64,000 nt of DNA from Onchocerca volvulus (lineage: Eukaryota > Nematoda > Chromadorea > Rhabditida > Onchocercidae), in assembly GCA_000499405.2 (NCBI GenBank), contig HG738139.1, positions 5,356,616 to 5,420,615 on the forward strand. Direction: 5' to 3'. The notes beneath the pieces were generated by a model, which saw only the letters and a program-made list of their open reading frames with translations, had not been told where the DNA came from and did no database searches. Position 1 is the stretch's first letter. Each line of letters starts with the position of its first letter. This document shows, in pieces, positions 52,001 through 64,000 of this stretch. Position numbers and translations under genes: made by a program.

Positions 52001-52075
52001 GAAACACAATTAGCAAAATATCAAACCAATGACAATTCAACAATCAGTTCCAGCGGAAGTTATCAGATGGAATAA
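46031..52075 (+). CDS. Cyclic-nucleotide-gated channel alpha subunit, TAX-4/CNG-3 type
   Basis: Exons: 46031-46321, 46750-46863, 47106-47418, 47909-48022, 48132-48342, 48620-48778, 48989-49165, 49546-49639, 49957-50112, 50313-50363, 50547-50712, 50963-51096, 51479-51594, 51934-52075; phases close to 745 aa (C. elegans TAX-4 is about 733). A long hydrophilic N-terminus (1-210) precedes S1 (about 221-241). S4 has spaced arginines ([11 protein letters not shown]). The pore reads TTIGEVP with the filter Glu at 427, as in alpha subunits. Then follow a C-linker, a cyclic-nucleotide-binding domain with FGEL (606-609) and the RT pair (623-624), where Thr favours cGMP, and a C-terminal leucine zipper (about 710-728) in its own exon, as used for trimeric CLZ assembly. 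The channel would open on cGMP in sensory neurons. The short S1-S2 loop differs from TAX-4, so orthology to TAX-4 versus CNG-3 is open. Intron 6 is GC-AG. Confidence 0.95.
48779..48988 (+). other. Non-canonical GC-AG intron of the CNG-channel gene
   Basis: The exon ends CTACCTGA and the intron begins GCAAGT, ending TTTCAG. The join makes GAT and the sequence [17 protein letters not shown], matching the NKQSLPD...DTLLRRY of nematode CNG channels. No nearby GT donor has the required phase. Confidence 0.85.
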
Positions 52076-54520
52076 ACGAAGCAGATTGATATTAATATAA
52101 GTAGTACTAATTATGTTTGTAATAATTACTGCACATAAGTTTTAAGTTGTATTTTGCTAAAAAAATTTTGCTTGCGATATTTATTATGCATATGAATTTG
52201 TAATTTTAGAAGTTTGTGTTCTTTTTTTGAAAAAATGAAGGAAAAGACTGACCACAGAAGTGATTTTAAAGTTCAATAAAACTTTAAGGTATGCTGAATA
52301 AAGGAAGTTAAATTGGTCTTGTGTAGAAGTAAACTGAATATTAATACTTTCCGAATTATTGTAAAAATAAATTTCGTGAAATATTTTTTTAGATATTTTA
52401 AAAGAGAAAAAAATCGTTCTTTTTGATGTGACCAAACAAAATGCATAAAAAATCGACTAGTCGAAAATCAAATTTGTTAAGTTGTATGACATTGAATAAA
52501 ATTCGTTCGGCACACTTTTAGCGAATACTTTAAATTAGGCTGTGCTTCAGTCAGATTTGCAGACATACGAGAGTAGATCACGTCATGAACTTATTAAATC
52601 GATATGCAAATTATGGAAAAAAAAATTTGTGGCGGAAGTGTTCATAGTCGATCAAAGTTCTGTTTATCAGCAATCGTGAGCGGTCTCTTCGGGATGCTAT
52701 TCCAGAGCATCTTCATTTGAGTATTTATGGGTTGGTCGATTATTTCTTCTTCTTTTGATTTTTCACAGGTAGATCGAGTTTTGGTGATTAGGAAAGAAAA
52801 GGTAAGAGGGAAAGGATGATAGGATATCTGCGATATATCAGGACAGTCTTTAAATTGGCAGATTAACCATTGACACTTTATATTTTTTGTGAAATGCGGC
52901 GTAATAGTAATTTTTGATATAGTAAAATGTGAAGTTCATGAAGTTTGAATCTTAAGCCGGAAGTTAGAAAGTTTCGAGAGTACCAACTGATTCCAAGTGA
53001 CGAAAGGCGAATCACTCCAAGGGTTCGACGGAAGAAAATTCAAATAATAATCCATGCGTATTCATTATTATATACTATTTTAAATATTATGTGAAACTTA
53101 AAGCAAATTGGGGAAATCAAAATGTGAGCTAGACAAAATAATCGGAAGAAGCCGAAAAATCACTCGAAAAATCGCTCTTGAACAATTCTTCATCCAAAAG
53201 TCTAGCAAAACACATAATTGGTCTCCATAATTTGCACATATTCTTCGTGAAATAGGGATGCGGACGTGTAGAAATGATTTGAGCCCGTGAACTGATAGAG
53301 AGCGGAGCAAGGATTCAGAAGTTGCTGGAGAGCAGATTCTGTCCTCCTCTATTTTGAAATAAAGTGAAATTATGAATAGGTGATTAGATTTGAAAAATGA
53401 AAACGAAGAGAGAATAGATCCAGAAATAGGAAATGAGGATAGAAATTAAGCGCTTTCAAAAATACTTTCGGGATGTGATAGTTTATGAATTGATTCTATG
53501 AACAGAGCGAAATAATGGGAATTAAATTAAAATGAAGTATGATAAAAGGAGCGATAAATCGATCTAAACTGAATTGCATTGGACAAAATTGAGATTGAAT
53601 TAAAGCAAGAGACTGCGAAAACTATATTTCAAATTGAATACTCAACAAAATTTCAGATATTTCAGTATTTTTACAAATGTCGAAATAAATTATTATAGTT
53701 TCAACAATTACTGTGAAAGAGTGGAATTGGTTAGCATAGCGTTCATATTAGATGTAAGGATTAAAGCGTGATGTTCATGTTGCTGCACTATCAAAATTTA
53801 CATCTAAATAAAATTCTTTTCTTAAAACTGTCATCAAATATGTATATTTTATTTGTTTACATCTTACGCTTGAATATAGGATGTTTCAATTATTAAAACA
53901 TTATAAACAAAATATTTTCTTTCTTTGAGTGTATCTATTTGAAAATAGTTGAATGAAAGCTTAAAGTGAAAATTCTCGAACTTATGCTTAAGTTCCTTGA
54001 AAAAATGATGAATTTTTTCTGCTTTTTTTACCGAAGATTTAGTGTAGTTTATCTTAGAGTAGATGCGGACATCAAACAAGCTTCATCTAGACATTAAATA
54101 AAGAGCTAGCAGCATAAATTGTCATTTTATTCCACTTATTCCATCCACTTAATTAGGCGTTCAATGGACACAACTTGTTCGATGACATCCGAAATTTTAG
54201 ACCTTTTTTTGACTTCAAAATTTGAGATTCAATTTCAGCAGTTCTTAAAAAAAACCTCCACTCTTTATTATTTCAGACATTCTTACCTATTTATTTTTTT
54301 TAGAGACATTTTTTTCGAATCATCGTTGTTAAGCAAATTCTTTTCAGTTGTTCTTAAAACTGCATATCATAAAGAAAAATGATTCACATTTTGGAGATAA
54401 TTGGAGATTTGGAGATTTTGGGGACATTTTGGAGATTTTTTGCCATAAAAATAAGTGAGCAGTTCGTCAGGATCATTTTAGACAACCAATTATATTGATT
54501 ATTCTTTTCCTAAATTTCAG
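52076..54520. other. Non-coding region between the CNG and KH-protein genes
   Basis: About 2.4 kb. No exon on either strand has splice support. If the KH gene has a further 5' exon it should lie here and end in phase 1; a frame starting at the ATG at 54163 (MDTTCSMTSEIL) was examined, but it offers no convincing phase-1 donor. Confidence 0.45.
52275..52280 (+). other. Possible poly(A) signal of the CNG-channel gene
   Basis: AATAAA about 200 nt after the stop codon; a second AATAAA-like hexamer follows at about 52298. Confidence 0.45.
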
Positions 54521-57500
54521 TTTTAATTCTGAGGGGACGCACGCATCAAGCGGATAATTTGAATTGGATGTGTGATTGTTTTCCATCTGGTAGTATGCCA
54601 GTCGCGGGCCAGTGGGTTCTTCGTGATGGCTTTGCGCCACGAGTAAATCCTAGACGTCCTAATATTTATTTCGCATACCGGGATATATTTCAACAGTCGC
54701 GTGACAAATTTTTCGTCAGTTTTTATCATCGTTCACAAGAAAGTGCTAAGGTAAGGAATTTCCAAATTTAATGAAATTTCGAAAAAACAACGAAAAAATT
54801 TTATTCAAATCTAGATCAAGAAAGAAAGAATTTAAAATAAAATTTTCACAGAAAAAAAGATCGAAATTTCGTTTAATTCTAGCAAAGTGCAGAAAAATGG
54901 ATTTTATAAATGCTATGGACTATAAATTTCCATTTTGTGAAGAATTTCAAGTTTGAAATTTTATTCAATACCATTGCTAATTTATTCATCCTTCGTTTAT
55001 ACCATTATATTCTATTAGATCTTTATAACTCTATCGTAATAACCATTATGGTGCATTTTGAAGGACACTGACAACTTATGGAATATATTGATTTGACTAA
55101 AAGTAAACGATCGGATTTCCAAAAGTCAAAAAAAAGTCAGATTTGGATGGATGAATTAGGCAGCTTAAAATTGCAAATTATAGCTTGTTTTTGCATTATA
55201 TTAGCTCGCAAATGACAATTTTAGATATTTGATGCGATGAAACGACGAGTGGAACTTGCTTATGAACAGCGTCGTAAGTCGGAAGCTAGTCGATTGCGGA
55301 AAACCACTAATATAAATGTGATACGACACTTGGAACGGGTTTCGAGATTTCTTACTTTGAAGCTGTGAATTAACTTATTAAAGTAATAAAAGAACTAAAA
55401 TAAGGGAACTAACATTTAGCGACTTCTCAATGTGCAAAATGCAGTATTCAAATTTATTTTTTACGAAACTTGAGTTATATTAATTGATGTCAATAAAACC
55501 GTAGAATGTTATGCAAGTTTTCGACTTCCATGTGAATTGTACCAAAAACTTCTCATATCAAGTTAATTGTCGGAAATTATATATTTCTTTAAACTTCCCA
55601 AATAGATTTCAGAAGTAATTTGTGAGATAAAAAGAATGTCATAAAATTTCGTGATCCATTAAATTCGCTTAATTACTCAAATGTTCTCCTGAAGGGAGCA
55701 GAAATGAAAATGATGAGATGCTATTTAACCCTAATACGAGATATTTTTGGTACAATTTGCATTGAAACTTGCATAGATTCTACAACTTTATTTCATATTC
55801 AAAATTTACAACATTGGCCAGTCTTTAGGAATCAGTACGTTAAAATTTTAAAAGAGATTCTGTCAACAGTGTCGATTTAATGCCATAACTTTTTTGATGC
55901 TGAATGTCTAAAACAGCCGTATATCAAATATATACAAATACTGAGCAGCAATGGAGATCAAGAAATGTTTCCTGATTCTTAAATTTTTCATCAAGAAAAA
56001 TATTTCCAATTCTTAAATTCATTTTTAAAGATTCCGTTATCGAAAAATGTCACGCTAACAGTTGAAATACCAAATGCCGAACATGCTAGTATGATGGAGC
56101 GAATGGAAGCTTGGTGTAACGAAGATTCAATACCGCAAATTATGCAGGATACTGGCGTACTCATCCAGTTCCCTGATTTGATGCCTGAAGTTAACAATGC
56201 CGGGGATTACGTAAATAGAGTAGGTTTCATTGTGGACTACTTCACTGGAAATTTAATAGTTTCAAAACTTTCAATTTTCATTTAAATTGTTTCTGTCCTA
56301 GTCTAAATTTCAAAATCTTTTACAATCTATAAGACATGTTTTGGAAATTTTTATAATCGAGGAACTTGGGGATATTTTGTTACTCTAATTTTTCTCAGAA
56401 AAGAAAGTTAGATTCTTGCTCAAATTTTTAAGATGTAGAAGTTTATGTAGCTCACTGCAGGTGACATTAACAGGACCGCTGGCGAATGTTGAACAAGCCA
56501 GGATTCGAATTAGAGTATGATAACTTTCTGATTTTCTCCCGCACTTTTCTTTTCAAGTTCGAAATTCTCAAGTGATTAGAAAAATTCACTTTTTTGAGTA
56601 CAGTAGTTCTGTCATTTGATTATATACAAAATTTTTTATCAAGATATTATAATATCTTACAGAATTTTACGCCTATAGCGATCAGTTTTCCTCTAAGGAC
56701 ATTGAAACCTAATATATTAATAAAGGATGTGAAAAATATCATCGATAAAGCGATTGCCGAAAAAATAATTGATTTTCCTAACCTCGAAATAATGGTGCAG
56801 TCATCACAGTTGGTGAGTTCTTCCGTAATTTTCCAAGGTTTAAATTTTCCACTACTTTATTGGTCATCATGTGATGAGAACGGCATGGTTTGATGTTTTC
56901 GGCATAGCAAAATTGTTGTTGTTCGAATATGAGAAGTGAAGACATTTGTCATTGAGAAGTGGAAGCTGAAAAAAATAAAAAGAATGAGGCATTAGTACAT
57001 TCAGTCACTTTTATCTGAATTCCAGATTTTAATTATCTCAGCTAAATTTCGGAAATAAACAAGTTATCTACGTTTATTCTTTCTCATCTGTTGATTTAAA
57101 AAAAAAATTGAGAAAAATGGATAACACACCTAATCTTATATATTTTTAGCCGAAAGATTCAATTCCATCATGTGTTGTGCGTGGTACTCCATCCCATGAA
57201 CGTGATATATGTGATGCCTGTGCAGGTCTTCATCGATTGCTGTTTGATGCTGGAAACGACAATGAACATGTAAATTTTCCCGCTTCCGGAACTCTACAAA
57301 CGGATTAAGACTTGAGATCTAACATAGTTTGAATTATGAAAACATGATGGTAGATTCAAAAATCCGTGAGATATAGTAAGTAGATTAAAACATACTTTTT
57401 TAGAGTTCAGCAATGATATACTCAACGGTAATGGATATACCAGTTGTACAACAACTAGCTGTTACGGGAGTACCAGACGGATGTTTGATACGAATGATAA

Positions 57501-60500
57501 GTTTGGAAACGGATGCAATCATTTATTTTCCAACGATATCAGATCATCGTTTTGGGGCAACCGTATTTTATTTATATGGTTCTGTGCATGCCATCATGAG
57601 AGCGAGAAAATATATTCAGGTTTGCTCTATTCTTATTTACTCCTCTTCTTTACTTTCTATTTGTTTATTATTTCCCAAATTCACACTTTTTTACATATCA
57701 ATAGCATATCTAGCAATGCAAAATATTTTTTGTCGTTAATTGCACATGAATTGCTTTCTCTTCAGCTGATGTTCGGAAAATATCAACTGAAAAGATAAAA
57801 ATTAGAATTAGCATAGATGAGATTGTTAATTCTGAAAAACTGTTCATAAACAAAGCTAATAATAAAATATTTTTTAAGGGTCTTTTACCTGTACGTTTAA
57901 TTTTCGACGTGGAAAATAATGATTTACTTTGTCCAGTTGATGCATCAAATAGAGAGTTATTCTTGCGTGATGCAGAACATGATTTAACAATTACGATGAA
58001 AAAAAGTCGTTTAGAAGGAGAAAAAATAACTGCAAACGATACTTTACGAGTATGTTTGTTAAAATCCAGAAAGTTTCAAATTTCGATATATATTTGTCAT
58101 CCTATTATTTATTTCTCAATATCTATATCCTACAATACGATATCAAAAGACAAAAAATTTGGGTTTTATCTAAAGATCTGAAGATAACTGCTAAATTAAA
58201 GAAATGAATTAAATTTGAAAAAAATTATTCAGATTGGAAATAAATGAGGATGAAAACAGATGATTGGGAATTCCGTTTTTGATTATCACTGACTGTTAAG
58301 GAACATTCATTTTGATTCTTCTTGAATTGATTCAGATCTTTTTGCACTTGTAGAATATGGTGATAATTGAGTCGGGAGAATATAATCTAACTAATGTTTA
58401 TGCAATGCGACGTCAACTTCTTCGGAATCATGTTTTGAAGGATGAGCCATTGATCGTAACAAAAGACTTCGATTTCTTTAAAAAAGATTTCAAAGCACTA
58501 ATTGCTAGAAATAATCAGGTTATCGTTGAAGTAAGTTTTAAAATTATAAAAAAAAAGCGAGTCCAGTGGCCAAGCAGGATCTAGGCAAGTGATTAAATGA
58601 TAAAGAATGAAGATTGCATGTTTGATTGTCCATCTTCTGTAAAATATGAGATGATTTTTGCTTCTCTATAAATGCATTCAGTTGAGAGAATGTAGAGGAT
58701 TTTCATTGTGAATTTTCGTGAATTTATTTTTTCAGAATGTGTGTTCAAATAACTCCCAAGCAAAGACTCCATCGTTACTTTATTCACAGTTGAATCAAAA
58801 TAGACAACCAAGCTGTATGCTAAATTGTTGATGAATTTCTAAATCTTCTTACTTTTAAATTTCCTCAAAAATTTTATAATTTAAGCCTCAGGAATCATTA
58901 AGCTTTTTTAATTACAACATTTAGTTGAAAATATTTTCATTGATAAATTTCTTAAGCATAATTATTTCTCATTTTTTCTCAATTAAATCTAATTTGATTT
59001 CGAAAACTTAGTTGAATTGTTTGGAGAAACAATCTTCATTGTCGTTATTAAATCCTCTTAAGTTTTTGCAATAATTTATAATAGTAATTTTCATATTTCT
59101 TCAGCATTGCCACCAGTACCCGTTATTTCATCACCTGTAATGAATGGTATTGCTGAGTTGTTACCACAAATACATGTTCCTCAAGAAGTATTACATTCAT
59201 CCGAAAATGAAAATATACCACTTGCAGTAGCAGTTGATGGCAGTTCAGCAAGTAAATGTACTTTGCAGATCTTTATAGTTTGTCTTAGTGATGCATCAAT
59301 TATTCTGCAAAAATTATGTAAAACTTGATTGTTCATACTTCTAAAAAATTCATTCCGTATTATTGGTCTGTTCTTGTTATTCGTACGAATTTTCGGATAT
59401 TGTGATTGGAAATTTGCTGGAAAACTGCTTCAGAGATAGCTTCCAGTTCTATAAATTTTTAAAAAATTGCTATTCATGTTCTGGCAAGTTTGATCTTGAG
59501 ATAAATGATATTATGATCTTTGTTCACATTTATGCATGTAGTTTTGATACGATATTTGTTTTTAAATTGACGCGCTCTGGAATTACTTTGAGATTAGAAT
59601 TTTTACATGCCTTATTTTTGGATATTATCATTAAAAATAATTAAAACAAATACTGCATATTCAAAAGTAGCAGTCATGAAAATTCCCATAAAACACTGTT
59701 GTCAGTGTATAATTTTGATAATATTATAGCTGTTAAAGGTATTACTGACATTATGCTAAAAATTTTGAACTTGTTTTATATCTTTATTTTTCTCAAACCT
59801 CTTTATGTTAATTTGCAGTAAAATTTCAAGAATTTTCACCCATACATAGGATTACAGGTCAGGAAAAAGTGGCAGAAAAAGCTGTAACATTTTCAGCTTC
59901 GCCGTCATCGATTGTACTGAAAGTTAGTAACCAGATTTCTGCATTATCTTATACACTTTTTAATTACAGTTATTTATATCCCGAGAAAATGACTGCTATT
60001 ACTTAGTTTGAAAGCAAAGGATGTCAGCGGCATTCATTTCAATAAATTAATTTAAAGTCGCCAGCTGTTGGAGTAATACCAGTAATACTCTTAATTTATT
60101 TGCCTATTGTTTGATTACTTTTAATTCTCTCTATTGTTTTTGAACAGAATGACTGCCTTCTCCTTAGTCTTTTAAAAAAATCTTCCATTTTGAAAAACGA
60201 ACTGTAGGCAGAAGAGTAGGGATGATATGAAAAATATTCGTGTACAATATCAGATTTGAAACTGGAATATTACTTGAAGGACAGATTGAAGAGATAAATA
60301 TATTACAGGAACAAAATGCATCAGATGGAGTAAATATGTCTGTGCCGCAGTTCATGGATTTGTTTAGACGGAATAAAAATAAAGGTATTGTGATGATTCC
60401 GACTGATGATGCTGAAAAGCCGTCATCCAAGATAGCTATTCCCCAGAAGGTTGTGTCTTAATTTTCAATTTTGATGTTGAAAATATTTTAGGGATTATTA

Positions 60501-63500
60501 ATAGAAAACATACAATTTATCACTTTATGGGTTCAAAAACAAAGGATAGCTTTTGTTAAATTTATGCTTTTTTGGTCCTTTAGATTATATTATTCGTCAT
60601 TTCAACAATTTCCAGAAATGATATTACATGCCAAAAATAGAATTACAATTCCGCTTATCGCAATCTACGACTAGTTTTTTTTTTTTTTTTTTTATTATTT
60701 TTTGAAGTTTTCGAAAAATCGCTTTTGCCATTTTTCTAAATTAGCTCTTCATATTGCATGAGGTTTTGTGATGAAGAAGTTGAAAGAAAGCTAACTGATG
60801 GGAAGTTTGAAGTTGTGTCGCTATTCCAGTGTTATACCACCACACTTTTTTAACACCTTAATCTTTTTCTGCGACGGATGGCAGTTCTTCAAATGCTTGA
60901 TAGATAGAAAGTATTACGTGTTTGGTCGTTTGCTTTATGCTATACACCTACCCATTTTCGATCATTTGTGTAGGTTTCTTAGACAATAGATAATGATGAT
61001 AAGCGCACTCTTTCTTGTTCTTTCATTTTACTGCTTGGAATCATCGATTTCCTTATGCATACTTTTTTTTTCATACTTTATGTCTAGCTTTTTTTTCAGA
61101 TGAAATATATTCGAAATATTGATAGGACTGCTGTCGGTCAGAATTTTGATAAACATTTGGAAGGATATAATTTCGACGTAGCTACTAACAATGCTAATTG
61201 TGATTTGACAAGCAAAACTATCCCGGAAAATATATTGAAATCAAAATATTTGTCCGAAAAGTCGTCAGTGTGTACGCGATTGTTTACAATTATACCGCAA
61301 TCGCAAAATTTGAAAAATTCTGGAGCTAATGTTATGGAAGACCAGGGTAATTTATCAGTAATACCGCAATCGCAAAATTTGGAAAATTCTGGAGCTAATG
61401 TTATGGAGGACCAGGGTAATTTATCAGTAATCAAGATGATTTATCATTGGTGGCGAGAAGTTATGTAAAAGCGCTGATGTGGCTTGAGAACATTAAAAGA
61501 CATTGGACAACAAGTTTCCTGCTGTCCAAAGTTTCCTGCTGTCTAAAAGTAGTTATATTAGATATATTTGGTTCTGTTGACTCTTATAACTATAGAAAAG
61601 ATGTCTTTTACATTGAACCAGTATTTTCAGACTCCACAACAAGAGCAATAGCCAGTGCCATGCTTCAGAATACTCCATCGCAGTGGTTTCAATCATCGGG
61701 CATTATGACAGCAATAAAATCAAGTGAATATTTCGAATATATGTATCAAATATGGAAAAAAGATCAATTTTAAAACATTCGCGAGGCCTGCAGATAATTA
61801 TACTTATCCGAGTTAGCAATAATTCTAAATACCATATTAATAAATGATTTAAATGAAGCTCAATCTACTGATGTTATTATTAAGCCAAATAGGCTCAGAA
61901 AAAGCGTCTTTTAAGATTAAGAGTCTGGCAAAAAACTTATAGTTCCAATCATTATCTACGCAGTTAATTATTCTGTTTCAATATATTTTCTGTAGGAAGT
62001 GCTCAAAGCTCAAAGGCCAGTTCTCCAGAAAAAACTTGGCAAACCAAAAAAAATCTTCCATTAAAATCTTCATTCACGAATGAGGTTTCACCCATAATTT
62101 GTTATTGCATACTTGAACATTACGAGACTGTTGAATTCTGATGATATTTGAAAGTATTGGTAAAGAATACAAAACAATCGACCCGAACTGAATGCTTTCA
62201 GCGATTATAAGGACTTTACATCATTTCTTGAATTATTTTGTAGCACTTTGTTATAGCAGCAATTTTCATAGAAATAGGAAACATGATTATGAGATTCCGA
62301 TAATATTAATGAGAAGAATTTGAAGTTTTTGAAGTTTCAGAATTATATTCGCGAATACTATTGTGACATAAGCACCGATAGAGCTAAGGATATGCCGCAA
62401 GGGATATCAGCAAGAGGTTGCTGACTTTTTTGCACATAATTATTTGTGTTTCTTCTTTTTGAGATTCAGTAAATCATTTGTAATAATTTGGAATCTGAAT
62501 TTGTACTAAAAAAGAAATATTATGTTTATGTTGTATATGTACTGTAATAACTCTTGGTTTAGTTTCCTAAAAGATTGTACTGATGTGTTTGTCGTCTACA
62601 GTATTACAGTATAAGTAATCAGTTTAATAATTTCGAGATAAAATAATGATTTGTCACCCTTTTTATGTTCTTCCTCTTATCTGTTAATCTAGTCCACACT
62701 CTCTATTTAAATTTCCAAGTAATATGCGAATAAGTGATATTATGCATTGTCGAAATTTTGTGAAATTTTTTTATTTAATGAATTGTTTGTAGAGTCGAAA
62801 GAAGCATCATCTGATTTGCGCCTATCATCTTTATCAAACAATCATAATACCAATTCAGCATATTCAATTTCACGGAGCAACCCTGCACAAAATTCCAGTC
62901 AATATCGGTTATTATTTAAAGTTTCCTGAAAAATTGTCAGATTTTAAATTAACTTTAAATAATGCTTTTTAGATTATTTCATCAAAACAAGAATAATACG
63001 GACGATGCATATGGTTACCGAAAAGATTGTCAATCAGCGCGAAGTAAAATTTCTGATTTCTTAAATTCTATTCGAAACTTCATGATCTTTTTTTTTTTGC
63101 TCTTACTCCTATTAGTTCATTTTTTATAGAATAGTATATTTTAAATATTTTAGTACGTGATAATACTATTTGGGGAAATTCGCGACATTCATCATCACTA
63201 TTTCATGCACATTCGAATAATACACGTGAAATTTTTTCCAAAACGGTAACATTTTGAATTCATCTAATAAGTTTTTCATTGATTAGATTCTCCATCTTAT
63301 GGATTTTCAAAAATTAATTGTTTATATTCTTAAAATTGTCTTTCAAAAGAAATTCTACTATTATCTTTATACATTTTACTATTATTTTGGTAGTGAAATA
63401 TGAGTGAAAATATCGTAAATGACATTTTTATTGCTGTTTAGGATGGAGGAGGTCCAGGTAAATAAGAATCTATAAAATTTTAGTACGAAGGCGCATTGAA

Positions 63501-63996
63501 TTTTTTTCCGTATATTTATTTTATGGATTTTGTATTTCTAATGTTTTGCAGTATCAAGGACGAATAAATCAGAATTCATCGCAATCTGGTGACATGATAC
63601 GTGCTGGCCGTACAATGAAGCAGTCGACAAATCGCTCCGGTGGTTATCACTCAACATTTTCTCGTTTTCAATCAACCTGGAGCTTGTCGTCGGGTCACAG
63701 TGAAGGTAAAAAATATAGTAATCGAGCAATGACACATTTTCATTTAAAAAGGCAATTTTTAAACGGAGCACAATTAAAAGAAAAAGGAAAAGATGATCAA
63801 CGAGAGGATGAATGCCTTTCTCGTTATCAAGAACAGCAGCATGGCCATATCAGTGATCAATTCCGAAAAGGTTTCTCTTCTCCAGTTTTTTATTTCAAAT
63901 TCCTATGATTTGATTTAATAGGCTTTCTTCCTAAATAAATTCGCAGCCATCAATGGGAAACTGAGCTATCTCAGAATGAAAAATAATATGATTAAG
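54521..63996 (+). CDS. Bicaudal-C/GLD-3-type multi-KH RNA-binding protein (3' end beyond window)
   Basis: Exons: 54521-54750, 55225-55338, 56031-56219, 56461-56514, 56663-56812, 57150-57269, 57404-57619, 57879-58049, 58354-58530, 58736-58814, 59105-59251, 59819-59922, 60309-60449, 61100-61415, 62793-62907, 62973-63043, 63154-63245, 63552-63870, 63947-63996, then GT at the edge; about 950 codons. Five KH-like units match the Bicaudal-C series: exons 1-2; 3-4 (VTLTVEI...DTGVLIQFPDL...VTLTGPLANVEQARIRIR); 5-6 (PIAISFPL); 7 (DAIIYFPT...ARKYIQ); 8-9 (GLLPVRLIFDV...NVYAMRRQLL). The GXXG loops of canonical KH domains are replaced (CNED in unit 2, VPDG in unit 4), as described for C. elegans GLD-3, which antagonises FBF and partners the GLD-2 poly(A) polymerase. 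After exon 9 the protein is Ser/Asn-rich and disordered. The first exon opens at an acceptor in phase 1: either the ATG at 54568 after trans-splicing, or an unseen upstream exon. Exon 12 may instead start at 59858, also in frame. GLD-3 versus BCC-1 orthology is unsettled; no SAM domain lies in the window. Confidence 0.85.
61292..61429 (+). repeat. 69-bp in-frame tandem duplication inside the KH gene
   Basis: Units 61292-61360 and 61361-61429 differ at two bases only. Each encodes 23 residues (IPQSQNLKNSGANVMEDQ then GNLSV), and each contains the same phase-1 splice donor CAGG|GTAATT (exon ends at 61346 or 61415). The near-identity implies a recent duplication. Confidence 0.9.
61631..61773 (+). 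CDS. Possible alternative terminal exon of the KH gene
   Basis: After GTATTTTCAG the sequence reads in phase with the exon ending at 61415 (G + AC) and stays open for 46 residues to a TAA, including SAMLQNTPSQWFQSSGIM and EYMYQIWKKDQF. This would give a shorter isoform lacking the downstream Ser/Asn-rich exons. The exon at 62793 joins the same donor equally well, so the two would be alternatives. I recognise no domain. It could also be a chance open frame. Confidence 0.4.
61774..62792. other. Intronic or inter-isoform sequence of the KH gene
   Basis: About 1 kb, AT-rich, without a supported exon. It would be the 3' UTR of the short isoform and the intron of the long one. Confidence 0.4.
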
Positions 63997-64000
63997 GTGA

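Noticed and set aside
63443..63456. Micro-exon GATGGAGGAGGTCC between the KH-gene exons at 63245 and 63552
   Set aside because: Its possible donors leave phase 1 while the next exon needs phase 0; skipping it keeps the frame open.

Overview
The window is AT-rich eukaryotic DNA with compact, intron-rich genes (introns mostly 50 to 1000 bases, TTTCAG-type acceptors). Every recognisable protein is closest in architecture to a nematode protein. The best markers are an INA-1-type alpha integrin, a TAX-4/CNG-3-type cyclic-nucleotide-gated channel, a Bicaudal-C/GLD-3-type KH protein and ribosomal protein S3. The composition fits a parasitic or spirurid/filarial-type nematode, but the species cannot be fixed from the sequence. 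All supported genes lie on the + strand. Exon models were built by hand from splice consensus, reading-frame phase and family resemblance. In each complete model all phases close and the total length is a multiple of three.

Layout. 1-5360: non-coding, with tandem and simple repeats. 5361-22078: ina-1 (21 exons, 1172 codons), with large 5' introns, one GC-AG intron and a Helitron-like insertion in an intron. 22079-29577: about 7.5 kb with no supported gene, ending in one copy of a dispersed repeat. 29578-32415: an orphan four-pass membrane protein (4 exons, 221 aa), with a second Helitron-like element in an intron. 32416-35670: non-coding, with the second copy of the dispersed repeat and a 59-bp tandem duplication. 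35671-37935: rps-3 (5 exons, 250 aa), whose intron 3 holds a box C/D snoRNA-like structure. 42298-43080: a decayed rps-3 paralogue that keeps introns and carries a premature stop. 44042-44692: a weak candidate for a small cysteine-rich protein (3 exons, 74 aa). 46031-52075: a CNG-channel alpha subunit (14 exons, 745 aa) with a second GC-AG intron. 54521 to the window end: a Bicaudal-C/GLD-3-type KH protein, open at the 3' edge, with degenerate KH loops, a 69-bp in-frame tandem duplication that copies a splice donor, and a possible alternative terminal exon.

The genes do not form an obvious pathway or operon; spacings of 1.3 to 7.5 kb argue against co-transcription. Roles by family: cell-matrix adhesion (integrin), translation (RPS3), sensory transduction (CNG channel) and germline or translational RNA regulation (KH protein). 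The less ordinary signals are the snoRNA-like fold in rps-3, two non-canonical GC-AG introns supported by protein conservation, two Helitron-like elements with matching ends, and the duplicated splice donor in the KH gene.
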